64,000 bases of DNA from Lachnospiraceae bacterium (GTDB lineage: Bacteria > Bacillota > Clostridia > Lachnospirales > Lachnospiraceae), in contig JAFTGN010000101.1 in NCBI GenBank assembly GCA_017457865.1, positions 62,001 to 126,000 on the forward strand, given 5' to 3'. Below are positions 7,006-17,500 of this stretch, piece after piece; position 1 is the stretch's first letter, and each line of letters starts with the position of its first letter. Both the position numbers and the translations under genes were made by a program. A model generated the notes under the pieces. It was not told the origin of the DNA and searched no databases. It was given only the letters and a program-made list of their open reading frames with translations.

Positions 7006-8622
7006 CTAAGATATAACCTGCCTTACTAGTTCTTTTTTGTTTACCTTTCCAATATTGGTATAGGGGAATTTGTCTACCTTTATAATCTGATCCGGTATCT
7101 TATATACCGCTATTTTTTGCTCTTTGAGTTTTTCCTTAATAGTAGTATCCCTCATATCCGGATCTTCTGTAATGACAAATGCACAAGTACGCTCTCCCAA
7201 TTCTTCATCTGCTATGCCAACTACAGCAGCATCACTGATTCCCTCTATATTTCTCAGATAGCTTTCAATCTCGCTGGGGATCACATTTTCTCCCGCACGG
7301 TTGATTTGCTCCACAACCCGGCCAGCAATCACAATATTTCCATCTTCTCTTTTCATTGCTCTGTCGCCTGTTTTGAAAAAGCCATCCGGTGTAAACAGAT
7401 TTCGATTCAACTCTGGTGCATGATAATATCCAGTAAAGGTGTATGGCCCCTTTTGCAGAAGTTCTCCATATTCTCCTGTGGGCACTTCATTCCCTTCTTC
7501 GTCTACGATTCTAACCTCATCATATTTTGACACCGGCTTTCCATGGGTAAACAGACTCACTTCTATATTATCCTCAGGTGAGGTGAAGCAAGTGATTCCC
7601 TCACCAAGACCATATCCCTGAATTAGCTTGCAATGAAAGGCATCTATCATGGCTCTTCCAAGCCCTTCCTCCAGCTTTGCCGCACCAATCATAATCTGCT
7701 GTATGCTGTCGATGTCCTGCTCCTCAAACTCATAAAATTCCATCCAAATTTGAATGATTGCAGGAACCAGTGACATAGCCGTCACCTTATATTTTCTGAT
7801 CAGAGAAAATGCCTCCTCTGGATCCGGAGACTGTGCCAATACGACGGTTCCGCCATTTACCATTGTACCTAAAATACCCGGGCTACAAAGCGGGTAGTCA
7901 TGGGCAATGGATAGCACTGCCATATACACTGTATTTTCATTGATACCACATCGTTTCGCTGAATATTTTGTATTGCAAAGATAGGCCGCATGAGATTTTG
8001 GAATTACCTTTGGCACACCAGTGGTTCCGCCTGATAACAGATAGAGAGCTGTCTCCTTATAATATGGAGGCTCTACAGGTTCATCCTTTTGCTGATAAAC
8101 TTCATCCAGTGAAACAAATCCATCCTCTGGTTCCTCATAGATCGCAAGAATTGGTTGTTTCCACTGTTCTATTACACTTTTGGCAATTTCAGTAAAGTCT
8201 GTCCCCAACACAAAATTGCTGGTAAAATAAACCTTTGGCTCTATTCTTTCCATGATTGCCTTCAGTTCATTTTCACGATGGGTGTTCAACATCATAACCG
8301 GCTTTACTCCCATGCGAAACAGCGCAAATAGTACAACAACAAAATGAATGCCGTTTCCCATGTGCATCATTGCATGGTCACCCTTTCTGATGCCCCTTGC
8401 GTAGAGACCATTTGCCAGCTGTCTGGTTTTTTCCTCCAGCTGCTCATAGGTAATCTTCTCCTCATCAAAAATCACTGCAGTTTTTTGAGGCCATTTTTCC
8501 TTCCATGATAAAAGCGCATCCAAAAATGTTATGGGTTCTATCGCCCCCAACATCTCATATTGCAAAATCTTTTCATCATAATCTCTGATTTCTTCTAAAA
8601 TATCCTCTGAACTATTTAACAT
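7006..8622 (-). CDS. Aryl-AMP ligase (DhbE/YbtE-like) with altered pocket
   Basis: This 538-aa stand-alone adenylation enzyme should activate an aryl carboxylic acid and load it on the N-terminal aryl carrier domain of the 2512-aa NRPS. It has the P-loop L-S-G-G-T-T-G-V-P-K near residue 200, K-T-G-D-R, and R-A-G-E-N-V, as in DhbE, EntE and YbtE. The diagnostic segment reads A-H-D-Y-P-L-C-S-P-G. In DhbE the second position is Asn235, which contacts the 2-hydroxyl of dihydroxybenzoate; salicylate enzymes also keep Asn there. Asp instead suggests a different ortho substituent, for example an amino group, but this is inference. No isochorismate or salicylate synthase gene is in the window. Start ATG follows AAGGAG. 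Confidence 0.9.
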   Translation of the reverse strand: MLNSSEDILEEIRDYDEKILQYEMLGAIEPITFLDALLSWKEKWPQKTAVIFDEEKITYEQLEEKTRQLANGLYARGIRKGDHAMMHMGNGIHFVVVLFALFRMGVKPVMMLNTHRENELKAIMERIEPKVYFTSNFVLGTDFTEIAKSVIEQWKQPILAIYEEPEDGFVSLDEVYQQKDEPVEPPYYKETALYLLSGGTTGVPKVIPKSHAAYLCNTKYSAKRCGINENTVYMAVLSIAHDYPLCSPGILGTMVNGGTVVLAQSPDPEEAFSLIRKYKVTAMSLVPAIIQIWMEFYEFEEQDIDSIQQIMIGAAKLEEGLGRAMIDAFHCKLIQGYGLGEGITCFTSPEDNIEVSLFTHGKPVSKYDEVRIVDEEGNEVPTGEYGELLQKGPYTFTGYYHAPELNRNLFTPDGFFKTGDRAMKREDGNIVIAGRVVEQINRAGENVIPSEIESYLRNIEGISDAAVVGIADEELGERTCAFVITEDPDMRDTTIKEKLKEQKIAVYKIPDQIIKVDKFPYTNIGKVNKKELVRQVIS

Positions 8623-8631
8623 TTTTTCTCC

Positions 8632-10098
8632 TTAAACTCTAAAAAAAGTTCTAAGCCTTGACTCATTTTCCTGATTCATCTGATATAAATCCCTGACGGT
8701 TCCATTCTCTACCTGAAGGACATAATTACAGCAGGAATAGATTAACTCTATATCATGCGTAATCAAAAAGACGGTCTTTCCCTTTTCCTGCAAATTTTTC
8801 ATACAGTCAGCCACCTGCTGCATATGGAAATAATCCAGTCCGCTGGTAGGCTCATCAAAAATGATGTAGTCCCTTTGGCTGGCCATTGCACTGGCCACTG
8901 CCACTCGTTGTTTTTGACCGCCGGAAAGGGACATCGGATGCTGCTTTCTGTAATCATACAGATCAAATTCATTTAGCAACTCTTCTAATAAATTCTGATT
9001 TTCCTCTTCCATGCTGAGAATGATTTCCTCCTCAACACTTTCAGTGAAGAGCTGACGATTTACATCCTGCATGACAAGAAACGAGTGATTCAGCCTGTTT
9101 TTTGCTTTGCGCTTCACATTGTCATCCTCCAGCAATCCCTTTGCTTTCTTTTCCAAACCACACAGGCATCTGACAAATGTAGACTTACCTGCACCATTTC
9201 TGCCAATGATTGCAATGACAGAAGTCTTTGGAATATCCAGCTTATCAATGGATAAACTTGCTTTCTTTGCGCCTCTGTATCGAAAAATAAAATCATTTAT
9301 TTTCATAAATGCTGAGGCCTCTCTTTGATTTTGAATATCCAGACAATCATATGACAGGTTTCTAAGTCCCATGCCTGTAAGCTCCCTGGCAGACAGCTTT
9401 TGAATTTCTCCTTCGCCAAACTCCCGAACAATCTTTCCCTTTTTCATATAAACGAACCGATCGGCCATATCCTGAAGATACTGTAATCTGTGCTCGGCAA
9501 CTACAACTGTCTTGCCTTTCTGTTTCCAATACTGAATCATCTTTTTCAACTCAGCGATCGCATGCATATCAAGATTTGACGAAGGTTCATCCAAAACAAC
9601 AATTGAGTTATCTGTCACCGATACACTGGCACAGGCAATTTTCTGCTTTTCTCCACCTGAAAGCTGAAACATGGTTCTGTCTAATAGATGCTCAAATTTC
9701 AGTTCATGACTGGTATCTTCGATTCGTTTTATAATTTCACCTTTATCAAATCTTAAATTCTCAGCACCAAAGGCCAGTTCGCTTTTCACATCTACACAGA
9801 AAAACTGGCTTCTTGGATTTTGAAAAACAGTGCTTACCTTACTGCCTAAATCATAAATGTCGCCTTTCTGAGTGGAATGACCCAAAACTTTTACCTGACC
9901 TTCCAGCTGTCCCTCATAGTAAAAAGGAATCAGTCCATTGATGAGACGGATAATCGTGGATTTTCCACAGCCTGACTCACCACATAATACTACAACCTCT
10001 CCCTTATTGATTTGTAAATTCACGTGATCTAAACAAGCATCCAGCCCCTCTTTGTAATAAAAACTCACGTCATTGATCTCTATCACTTTTTCCATCAT
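8632..10098 (-). CDS. ECF transporter fused double ATPase (A1-A2)
   Basis: This 488-aa protein contains two complete ABC ATPase domains in tandem. The first has C-G-E-S-G-C-G-K-S-T near residue 40 and L-S-G-G-E-K-Q-K near 165; the second has G-R-N-G-A-G-K-S-T near 300 and L-S-G-G-Q-K-Q-R near 395. Fused A1-A2 subunits occur in several ECF transporters. It overlaps the T-subunit gene by four bases, and its S partner is probably the MptD-type protein at 33698-34276 in the sister operon. It would power uptake of a metallophore complex or related ligand; the ligand is inferred. Confidence 0.9.
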   Translation of the reverse strand: MMEKVIEINDVSFYYKEGLDACLDHVNLQINKGEVVVLCGESGCGKSTIIRLINGLIPFYYEGQLEGQVKVLGHSTQKGDIYDLGSKVSTVFQNPRSQFFCVDVKSELAFGAENLRFDKGEIIKRIEDTSHELKFEHLLDRTMFQLSGGEKQKIACASVSVTDNSIVVLDEPSSNLDMHAIAELKKMIQYWKQKGKTVVVAEHRLQYLQDMADRFVYMKKGKIVREFGEGEIQKLSARELTGMGLRNLSYDCLDIQNQREASAFMKINDFIFRYRGAKKASLSIDKLDIPKTSVIAIIGRNGAGKSTFVRCLCGLEKKAKGLLEDDNVKRKAKNRLNHSFLVMQDVNRQLFTESVEEEIILSMEEENQNLLEELLNEFDLYDYRKQHPMSLSGGQKQRVAVASAMASQRDYIIFDEPTSGLDYFHMQQVADCMKNLQEKGKTVFLITHDIELIYSCCNYVLQVENGTVRDLYQMNQENESRLRTFFRV

Positions 10099-10817
10099 TT
10101 TTCAATCAAACCTCCAAGCTCCAGAAAGTACAGCATGATAAACGCAGTGCCTACTGCAAACAGCACACCATCCACCCACCCAAATCCACAGCGGGATATG
10201 TTTGTTCTGCTCTTCTCTCTGCCAAGGCATCTGGTCAAAGCTGATGCAGACAAATCCTCTCCAATATTTACCACAGATATCATCAATGGAACCAATCTGT
10301 ATTCCAGTATTTCCGCTGGTTTAGAAAAGAAATATGCAAATCCCAATTTTCTCATTCTCATCGCATCACTGATTCCGTCTGCCTCCTCCTTTACTGTTGG
10401 GAAAAAACGGAACATGACAGAAACAGGAATGATAATCTTTTGAGATACATGCATTCTCTCCATGGCAGCTACAAATTCGTTCACCCTTGTGCTGGTGAAA
10501 AAATACACACCAAGCATTCCACCTGGCACAAACTTAGTCCCCATAGAAGATAAAAAACCCAACAACATCATCAAAAATCCACTGGTATGAGCCAGCACAT
10601 ACAAAGTGATGAAGTGACTAGCCAGATAGATTGCCAGATAGATGAACGCCGACCTATACCTCTCTGCAGTCAAAAGCATGACAAATGGCAAAAAACCAAT
10701 TGCAAATCTCAGATATGACAACAGAATACCTGAGCTGGTGTTTAGCATGACAATATTCATCGCCAGCAATAAAAATAATTTGGTTCTTGGATCAACATAC
10801 AGCACTCGCTTCTCCAT
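10095..10817 (-). CDS. ECF transporter T subunit
   Basis: This 240-aa EcfT/CbiQ-family membrane protein begins with Y-V-D-P-R-T-K-L-F-L-L, matching the first T subunit (D-P-R-C-K-L-L-L-L). It has several hydrophobic spans and a coupling region with M-R-M-R-K-L-G. Its gene overlaps the hydrolase gene by 26 bases and the fused ATPase gene by four, showing tight translational coupling inside the biosynthetic operon. Confidence 0.87.
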   Translation of the reverse strand: MEKRVLYVDPRTKLFLLLAMNIVMLNTSSGILLSYLRFAIGFLPFVMLLTAERYRSAFIYLAIYLASHFITLYVLAHTSGFLMMLLGFLSSMGTKFVPGGMLGVYFFTSTRVNEFVAAMERMHVSQKIIIPVSVMFRFFPTVKEEADGISDAMRMRKLGFAYFFSKPAEILEYRLVPLMISVVNIGEDLSASALTRCLGREKSRTNISRCGFGWVDGVLFAVGTAFIMLYFLELGGLIEK

Positions 10818-11514
10818 GATTCTTATCTTTCTCTCCTTTTACATTTTTAATGAAACAAATAATATCTCCTGCCACTTTCACAGCAGATGGATCCAGCATC
10901 ATGTCATGGCAGATATCCTCGTAAATGATGCAGTCCGAGCCAAGTCTCTTTGCAGTTTCCTTTACCCAGCGCCATTTCACGCAATTGTCATTTTCAGAAC
11001 CCATCAGTAATGCGGGTACCGGAAATTTATCTGTTTTTTTCCAGTGGTTTTTACTGGTCTCTATGGCAAATCCACCTTTCTCCGTACAAAGCTTTTGCAG
11101 ATACATTTTTGTCATTTGATCTGACAATCTATCGGAGAAAAATACTTTTTTCAACCCCATTCTCAGCTGTCTGATTCCACTGCTCAGTACTCTTGGAAAT
11201 TCCAGTCTTGTTGGAAGCGGAGATATAAAAACCACCGCTTCCACAGTTTCTGAATATTTTTTCAAATACTCAAGCACCACAATACTGTAAGCTGAATGCA
11301 CAACTAACACTGGACTATCCTCCATGGTTCTCACCAGTCTCAACAGATTTTCCACGTAAGTTTGAAGCAAAGTGTCTTGTTCCTCTTCCATCGAAACAGT
11401 TCTTAAATCCGGACAATGGGTTTGATACCCCTTTTCCTTAAATGCCTCTAAAAATTTGTCATCCCAGCACCAGGTGCCATGATAGGCTCCATGAATCAAA
11501 ACTATGTCATTCAT
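10792..11514 (-). CDS. Alpha/beta hydrolase with atypical nucleophile elbow
   Basis: This 240-aa protein of the alpha/beta-hydrolase fold begins V-L-I-H-G-A-Y-H-G-T-W-C-W (oxyanion region). The usual G-x-S-x-G elbow is V-H-S-A-Y here; the serine is kept and both glycines are lost. A late H-D-M-M-L-D-P carries the likely catalytic His, and E-N-D-N the acid. It could be an esterase, a product-release or editing enzyme, or an immunity hydrolase. Its ATG overlaps the stop of the terminal NRPS gene (TAATG), so it is made with it. A type II thioesterase is already encoded at 32889-33611, so this is unlikely to be simple redundancy. Confidence 0.8.
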   Translation of the reverse strand: MNDIVLIHGAYHGTWCWDDKFLEAFKEKGYQTHCPDLRTVSMEEEQDTLLQTYVENLLRLVRTMEDSPVLVVHSAYSIVVLEYLKKYSETVEAVVFISPLPTRLEFPRVLSSGIRQLRMGLKKVFFSDRLSDQMTKMYLQKLCTEKGGFAIETSKNHWKKTDKFPVPALLMGSENDNCVKWRWVKETAKRLGSDCIIYEDICHDMMLDPSAVKVAGDIICFIKNVKGEKDKNHGEASAVC

Positions 11515-14500
11515 TACTTTCTCCTGCCTGCTATGTAAAGCTTCTGACCAAATACTTCCATTGGACTGTCACTTTCCGGGTAAACCTGCATCAATTGAAG
11601 TCCTGACTCCTCAAGCACACGCTTCCACTGCTCGTGATCCATAAACGTCTGATTTTCTTCCTCTCTGATATCCTCTGTATCTGACATCATAAATGCCTGA
11701 GAAACTAAAATTTCAAGTGATTCTCTCGCTGGTTCTACAATAAACAGCTTCCCTTCTTTTGTAAGAAGCTCCCCAAGATTTGAGAGTGTCTTCTTTAGAT
11801 TTGAAACATTGTTCAGGACACCATTTGCAATGATATAATCTGTCTTTTCTTCCTTCATTTCCTGATCAAGATCCAATACCTTATAATGGATGTAAGAAAT
11901 ATCCTCATAACGTTCCATGGCCTTGTTTAAGAAGAATTTGCTAATGTCGGTATATATGTATTCATGTGGCTGCTGCTGTTTTTCCGCAAGCAGTGCAAGA
12001 ACCACATCTGTTGTGGCACCTGTTCCAGCTCCTACCTCAAGCAATCGCTTTCCAGAGGCATCCGACTTGCAAATTTCGTAAGCCAGTACACTGTTCAGAT
12101 ACTGGAAAATAATGGTACTCTTATAAAGCGCAGAAGCATAGTCAAGACTTCCCTCCGGGAACAGAATAAAGTTTGCATTTGCCTTTCCCTGAATCAGACC
12201 ATCCAACTGTCTGATATTGCTTTCCAAATATTCTCCAGACAGACGATTTCCAATCACACCATCCCATGCCTTTGCACGTCTCGCAATCATCTCAGAAACC
12301 ATGACATCATTGATCTGCATCAGTGCACGGTATGTTCCATTTTCTTTTGCTACATACTCCCTGGCTTCCAGTTCCCTGAGCCAACGGGCAATTACCTTTG
12401 CACCCTTTGCATTTGCTTTTGCGGCCCCAAAAATTTCACCTTCCGTATTTTCCATACCCTCTAACAGCACTCCCCTGGACTGCAGGTGATGCATCATGAC
12501 ATAGCAAACCATCGTTTCACTGATATCCCAGGCCTCGGCAAGTTCTTCTTTTGTAAATTTATTTTCCAGATCCTTGAATGACAACTTTGAGCCATTGTTT
12601 TCCTGGTATTCCTGTACTTCGTTCCACCCCAGGTATCCTGCTAAAATTTTTGCATTTTCCTTACCTTCCACACAACTGTAGTGGTCACCAGGAATTTCAT
12701 ACTGATCAAATTCTCCAATACAGATATCCATCCACTGCTCTAAAAGCAGATTGAAGTGACCATAGGCACCTTCCTTATCACGGCTTGATAAATATCTGAT
12801 ATCCCCAAAGTAAAGCTCTGGAAGGAATGTAAGTGCGGCAAAAGAATGTTTGAAGTTTTCACAATAAGTGTCTAATAAGGCAGCCCGAAAGCCAGCGAAA
12901 CCTTTGCGCTCCATCAGATCTCCATAATATTCCATTCGCTCCAACTGCTCCATTTTCATGAGCTTTTCAAAAGTCACAAGGTCAGCCTGGTTTTCTAATA
13001 CTTCCCTGAAATCCCATGCCTCAAGCTGTTTTTTGTTCTGCTGTGACATATGTAAGAAAGCCTTTTCAAGCAGATTTTCTGTAGTAAAGCCCAAATCAAC
13101 CAGATTTAGCTTCATACTATCTATAAACAACCATTCATAAACAATGTGCTCCTTTACAGTAACCGGCAGTGTACCACCATCAATGATCACAAGGGATGCC
13201 ACGTCAATGTCGTTTTCAGAAAGTCTTCTGGCGATTTCAATTGCAATACTTCCCGAAAAACTATAGCCAATCATTTGTACTTTTGCAGGTTTTCGATCTA
13301 AAATTGCCTTTGCATATACATCTGCCAGTTCACGCATCAATTCCTCTGAAGGAATCTGACGATACTTTTCCATATTTACAATGCTGATGGACAGCACTTC
13401 TCCACAATTTTGCTTTACCAGATGTGGAATAAGATTTTGGTAACATTCTACTGTACCAAGTGCCCCATGCAGCAACACACGAATACCATCCTTTGCATCT
13501 CCACCATGGCTCTTTATGAGGAAAAATTCCTGATTTTCCTGGATCTCTGGCCCTTCACTTGCCTCATCCTTTTTTTCTATGAATGCAGCCAGATCTTTGA
13601 TTGTTGGAAAATTCAAAAGTCTTCTTAAAAGAACATCAAATGAAATATCAATATCCAGTTCTTTCTTCATTCTCGTGACACTCTGTGCCATTACAAGGGA
13701 ATCTGCTCCAAAATCATACAAGTTTTGATTTTTTCCCAGGTTTTCCACCTGTAAAATGGTCTCCCATATTTCCTTTAGACTCTTCTCCAGGTCTGAAAGT
13801 GAATCTTCTTCCTTTACAATCTGTTTTGCCACAAATCTGCCCTCAAAGGCTTTTTTTCTGTCCACTTTTCCATTGGCAGTAAGTGGAATTTCTGTCACGT
13901 ACTCTACCGCCTGAGGAATCATATATTCTGTTAGCTGCTCCCTGAGGCTTTTTGATATCTCATCTCTATCCACAGTCGCATAGTTTGTTTTCATCTGCTT
14001 GATATAAAGACCTGCTCCAAGCTCTTTCATACGTTCTGCCTTTGAAGGAATCAAATGCACTTTTCCACTAAAGTCTGTATGTTCAAGTTCAGATATCCAC
14101 TGGTCAGCATGAATAAAAGTCTGATTTTCTCTCAGTTTGTCCTCTGCCTTTGTCATCAAAAATGCCTGACAGATCATAAGCGGTATTTCTGTCTTTAATG
14201 GCTCGGAGAACATGACGATTGCTCCAGGTGCTGCCAGCTGCTCCATCTTTAATATCGACTTGTGAATATCCTTCACATTGTTTAGTACATACGCTGCAAT
14301 GATGACATCAAAATAATTCTCAGTCATCCCCTGTTCTTCAATTGGTTTATTCAAATCGAACTCATAAATCTGAACATTTTCATTCTTCTTAAACTTCTCA
14401 CTGGCATCCTTAAAGAAATATCTGGAGATATCCGTGAAGTGGTATTCATAATTGCAACCTTCCAGAGACTTGATGACCGGAACTGCTGTTGCCGCTGTAC

Positions 14501-17500
14501 CTGCTCCAATCTCCAATATTCTCAACTTTTTACCTGGATTCTCTTTTCTGATTCCAGCAATGATTTCAATGATCGACTGACTCATTCCAATGGCTGCTCT
14601 GTTTTCCACGTAAAGTGACTTTGTATAAAGATCTGCCCCATCCGGGTACAGAATTCCAATCGGATCTATCTCTCCCTTGCATACTTCTATCAGGTGACGG
14701 GCACTCTCAAGATAGTAGTCAAGCACTACCGGAGATCCATAACAGTCCTTCCACTTCTGCTTTGTTTCCTGCCATGCCTTTTCCACTTCATCCCAGACGA
14801 TACTGGTGTTTGATGAAAGTGCCTGAGCAAAACCTGCCTTACCAAGTTCCTCAATCCAGTGCTTAAGCACCCATTTATATTCTTTCTTTATGACCTTACT
14901 TTCCTCTACATCTCTTCTGGTTTTGATGGATAATTCCTGTAACGCCCAAAGCATAGACAGATAAGCAGCCTGCTCCTGCGCAATCTTTTGCGCTTTATAA
15001 TCAAATTCCGCCTCCTGCTTCAATCGATTTTCTACTATGGCCTCTGCTACTTCTACGATCCGAGTTGCTTTTTCTTCCTTTTCCCTGATTTGTGTCTCCT
15101 TTTCCTTTGAAATTTCAGCTACAACCTGAATTGGCAGATCTACCTTATCCTTTTGCATTCTGGCAACTGCCCTGTCAATTCCTTCTATGTTGGTAAATGC
15201 ATGCTCTATTTCTCCAAGCTCAATTCGATAGCCTCTGACCTTTACCTGATGATCCATTCGTCCTAAAAATTCAAGTTCACCATTTTCAAGCATTCTCCCC
15301 ATATCACCGGTGGCATACATACATTCTTCTGATTCAAACTCTGGCACGAACTTTTCGGCAGTCAGCGTCTCATCGTTCAGATATCCCAAGGCCACACCTT
15401 TGCCGCCTATGAAAAGCTGCCCCGGTACCAGCATTGGACAAAGGGTATTTTCACTGTCTAATACATAAAATCTCTGATTTGCCAAAGGTCTGCCATAAGG
15501 AATGCTGACTCTGTTTCTATCATCTTCTTGCGCTACATGGAAGTTCGACCAGATAGATGCCTCTGTCGCACCACCCATACAAATGATTTGCACTTCTACG
15601 CAATTTGCCTCAATTTCTGTTGGCAAATCCACCGGAATCCAGTCGCCTGATAAAAAGACCAGTCTGATTGGCAGATTCTTCTCCGCTTTTTTCAGTTTCC
15701 TGTCGCTGACAAACATCTGCATTAAAGCCGGTACTGAGTTCCACATGGTAATCTTATGCTTCAAAATCACCTGCTCCCATTGTCCAGGATTCATATGACC
15801 TATCTGCTGTGGATAGTAAACGGTTCCACCTGCTGAAAGCATTCCAAATAAGTCATAGACAGAAAGATCAAAGTTAAATTCTGACAGTCCCAAAACAGAA
15901 TCTTTCTCTGTAACTCCATAACGCTGATTCAAATCTCTGATGGTATTGAACGCACCTTTGTGAGGAATCACCACGCCTTTGGGCTCTCCGGTCGTACCTG
16001 AAGTAAAAATGACATAGGCTGGATCTGATGGCTGAACCCGGGAGATCACCTCAGGACCTGCCTCCTTGCAGGTTCCTATCACAATGTCCTCTACGCCATC
16101 TGGCAGATTTTGGATTTCTTTTTGTGTAACAGCAAATCTAATACCTGCCTGCGTCAGTATTTTATCACGGCGAACATAGCTGTCCGTTTTGCTGTCCACT
16201 GGCACATAAACACCTCCGGCAAAAAGAATACCAAGTGCTGCCACTGCCTGTTCACAGCCCTTTTCCATCAGAACCGCCGCACATTCCCCCTGCCTGAAGC
16301 CTTTTTCTTTCATCTTTGATGCGACTCCACAAGCTGCCTTTAAAAGCTGTTCATAACTATATGAACTGTTCTCATCTGCACAAGCTATTTTTGCTGGATT
16401 TTTCTTTGCATTTTGAATAAAATCGCTATATAAAAGGTTTTCTGCAATATCCTGCCCGGTCTCGTTAAATTCCTTCCAAAGAGAAACCTGATACTGTGGC
16501 AGTTCCACAGTTAACTCAGAAAGCTGTGTATCTCCTGCAATTGCATTTAACAGCTGTGCAAAGGCTGTAAACATATCCTCTGCAACGCTTCCCTCAAAGA
16601 CCCCTTTTCTGATATCCCAGTTCACCCGAAGACCATCTGCTGAATCCATTGCCTGACAGTCAATAAATACCTGAGGTGTCTGGGAAATTCCCATTCCCTC
16701 AAATCTGCCTTTCAGGCCATTTCCTAAAAGTCCAATTGCTGAGGTAAAAACATACGGCATCATAGATGCCTCCCTGCCATTTCGTCTGCCTAATTCACGA
16801 ATCATTTCAACACCCGAAAAATCGCTATGATCAAGGCTTTCAAAAATGGTTTTATTTGTGTCCCTTACTCTTTCTAAAAAGCTTTGGTTTTTCCCCTTTG
16901 TGCGCATTTCAATCAGTGCCAATGTAGTAAAGTCACCTACTACCTTTAAAATATCCTCATGAAGCTGCTTTCTATTTAATACCGTCATGTTAATGGCAAA
17001 ATCCTTTTGCGTACTCCATCTACGAAGTACCTCCCCATAAACTGACATGACCAGGGCCGTAGGCGTTACCCCCTCTGCATTTGCCTTCTTTTTCAATTTG
17101 CTCCACTGGTTGCTATCTAAGCTGAGAGACTTTCTTTCAAACTCTGGCTCTGCCTCAGATTCTTTTTGAATTGGCAGCTTTGGAGCTTCTGGAAAATCTT
17201 CCATTTTCGCCATCCAATACGCTCTATCGGCAGCCGCTTTCTCACTTTGCGATAATCTTTTTTCTGTAAGAAGATAATCTCTAAAGCTGACACCGATTTC
17301 TCCCAAATCTGCTTCCGGTTCAAAGTAAAGTGTTTCAAATTCACTGAGAATCATCCAAACACTGGTCCAATCTGCAATCAAAAACTCTATTGAGAAATGA
17401 AGAATACTCTTATTTTCTCTTTGGGTAATTGCCACGGAAAACATAGGTGCCTTTCCAAGTTCATAAACCTTGTGGCTCATCTCATAGCGGCACGCCTCTA

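Noticed and set aside
10792..11514. Calling the alpha/beta hydrolase a second type II thioesterase
   Set aside because: The elbow is V-H-S-A-Y instead of G-H-S-x-G and the N-terminus matches esterase-type hydrolases; only a general hydrolase call is supported.
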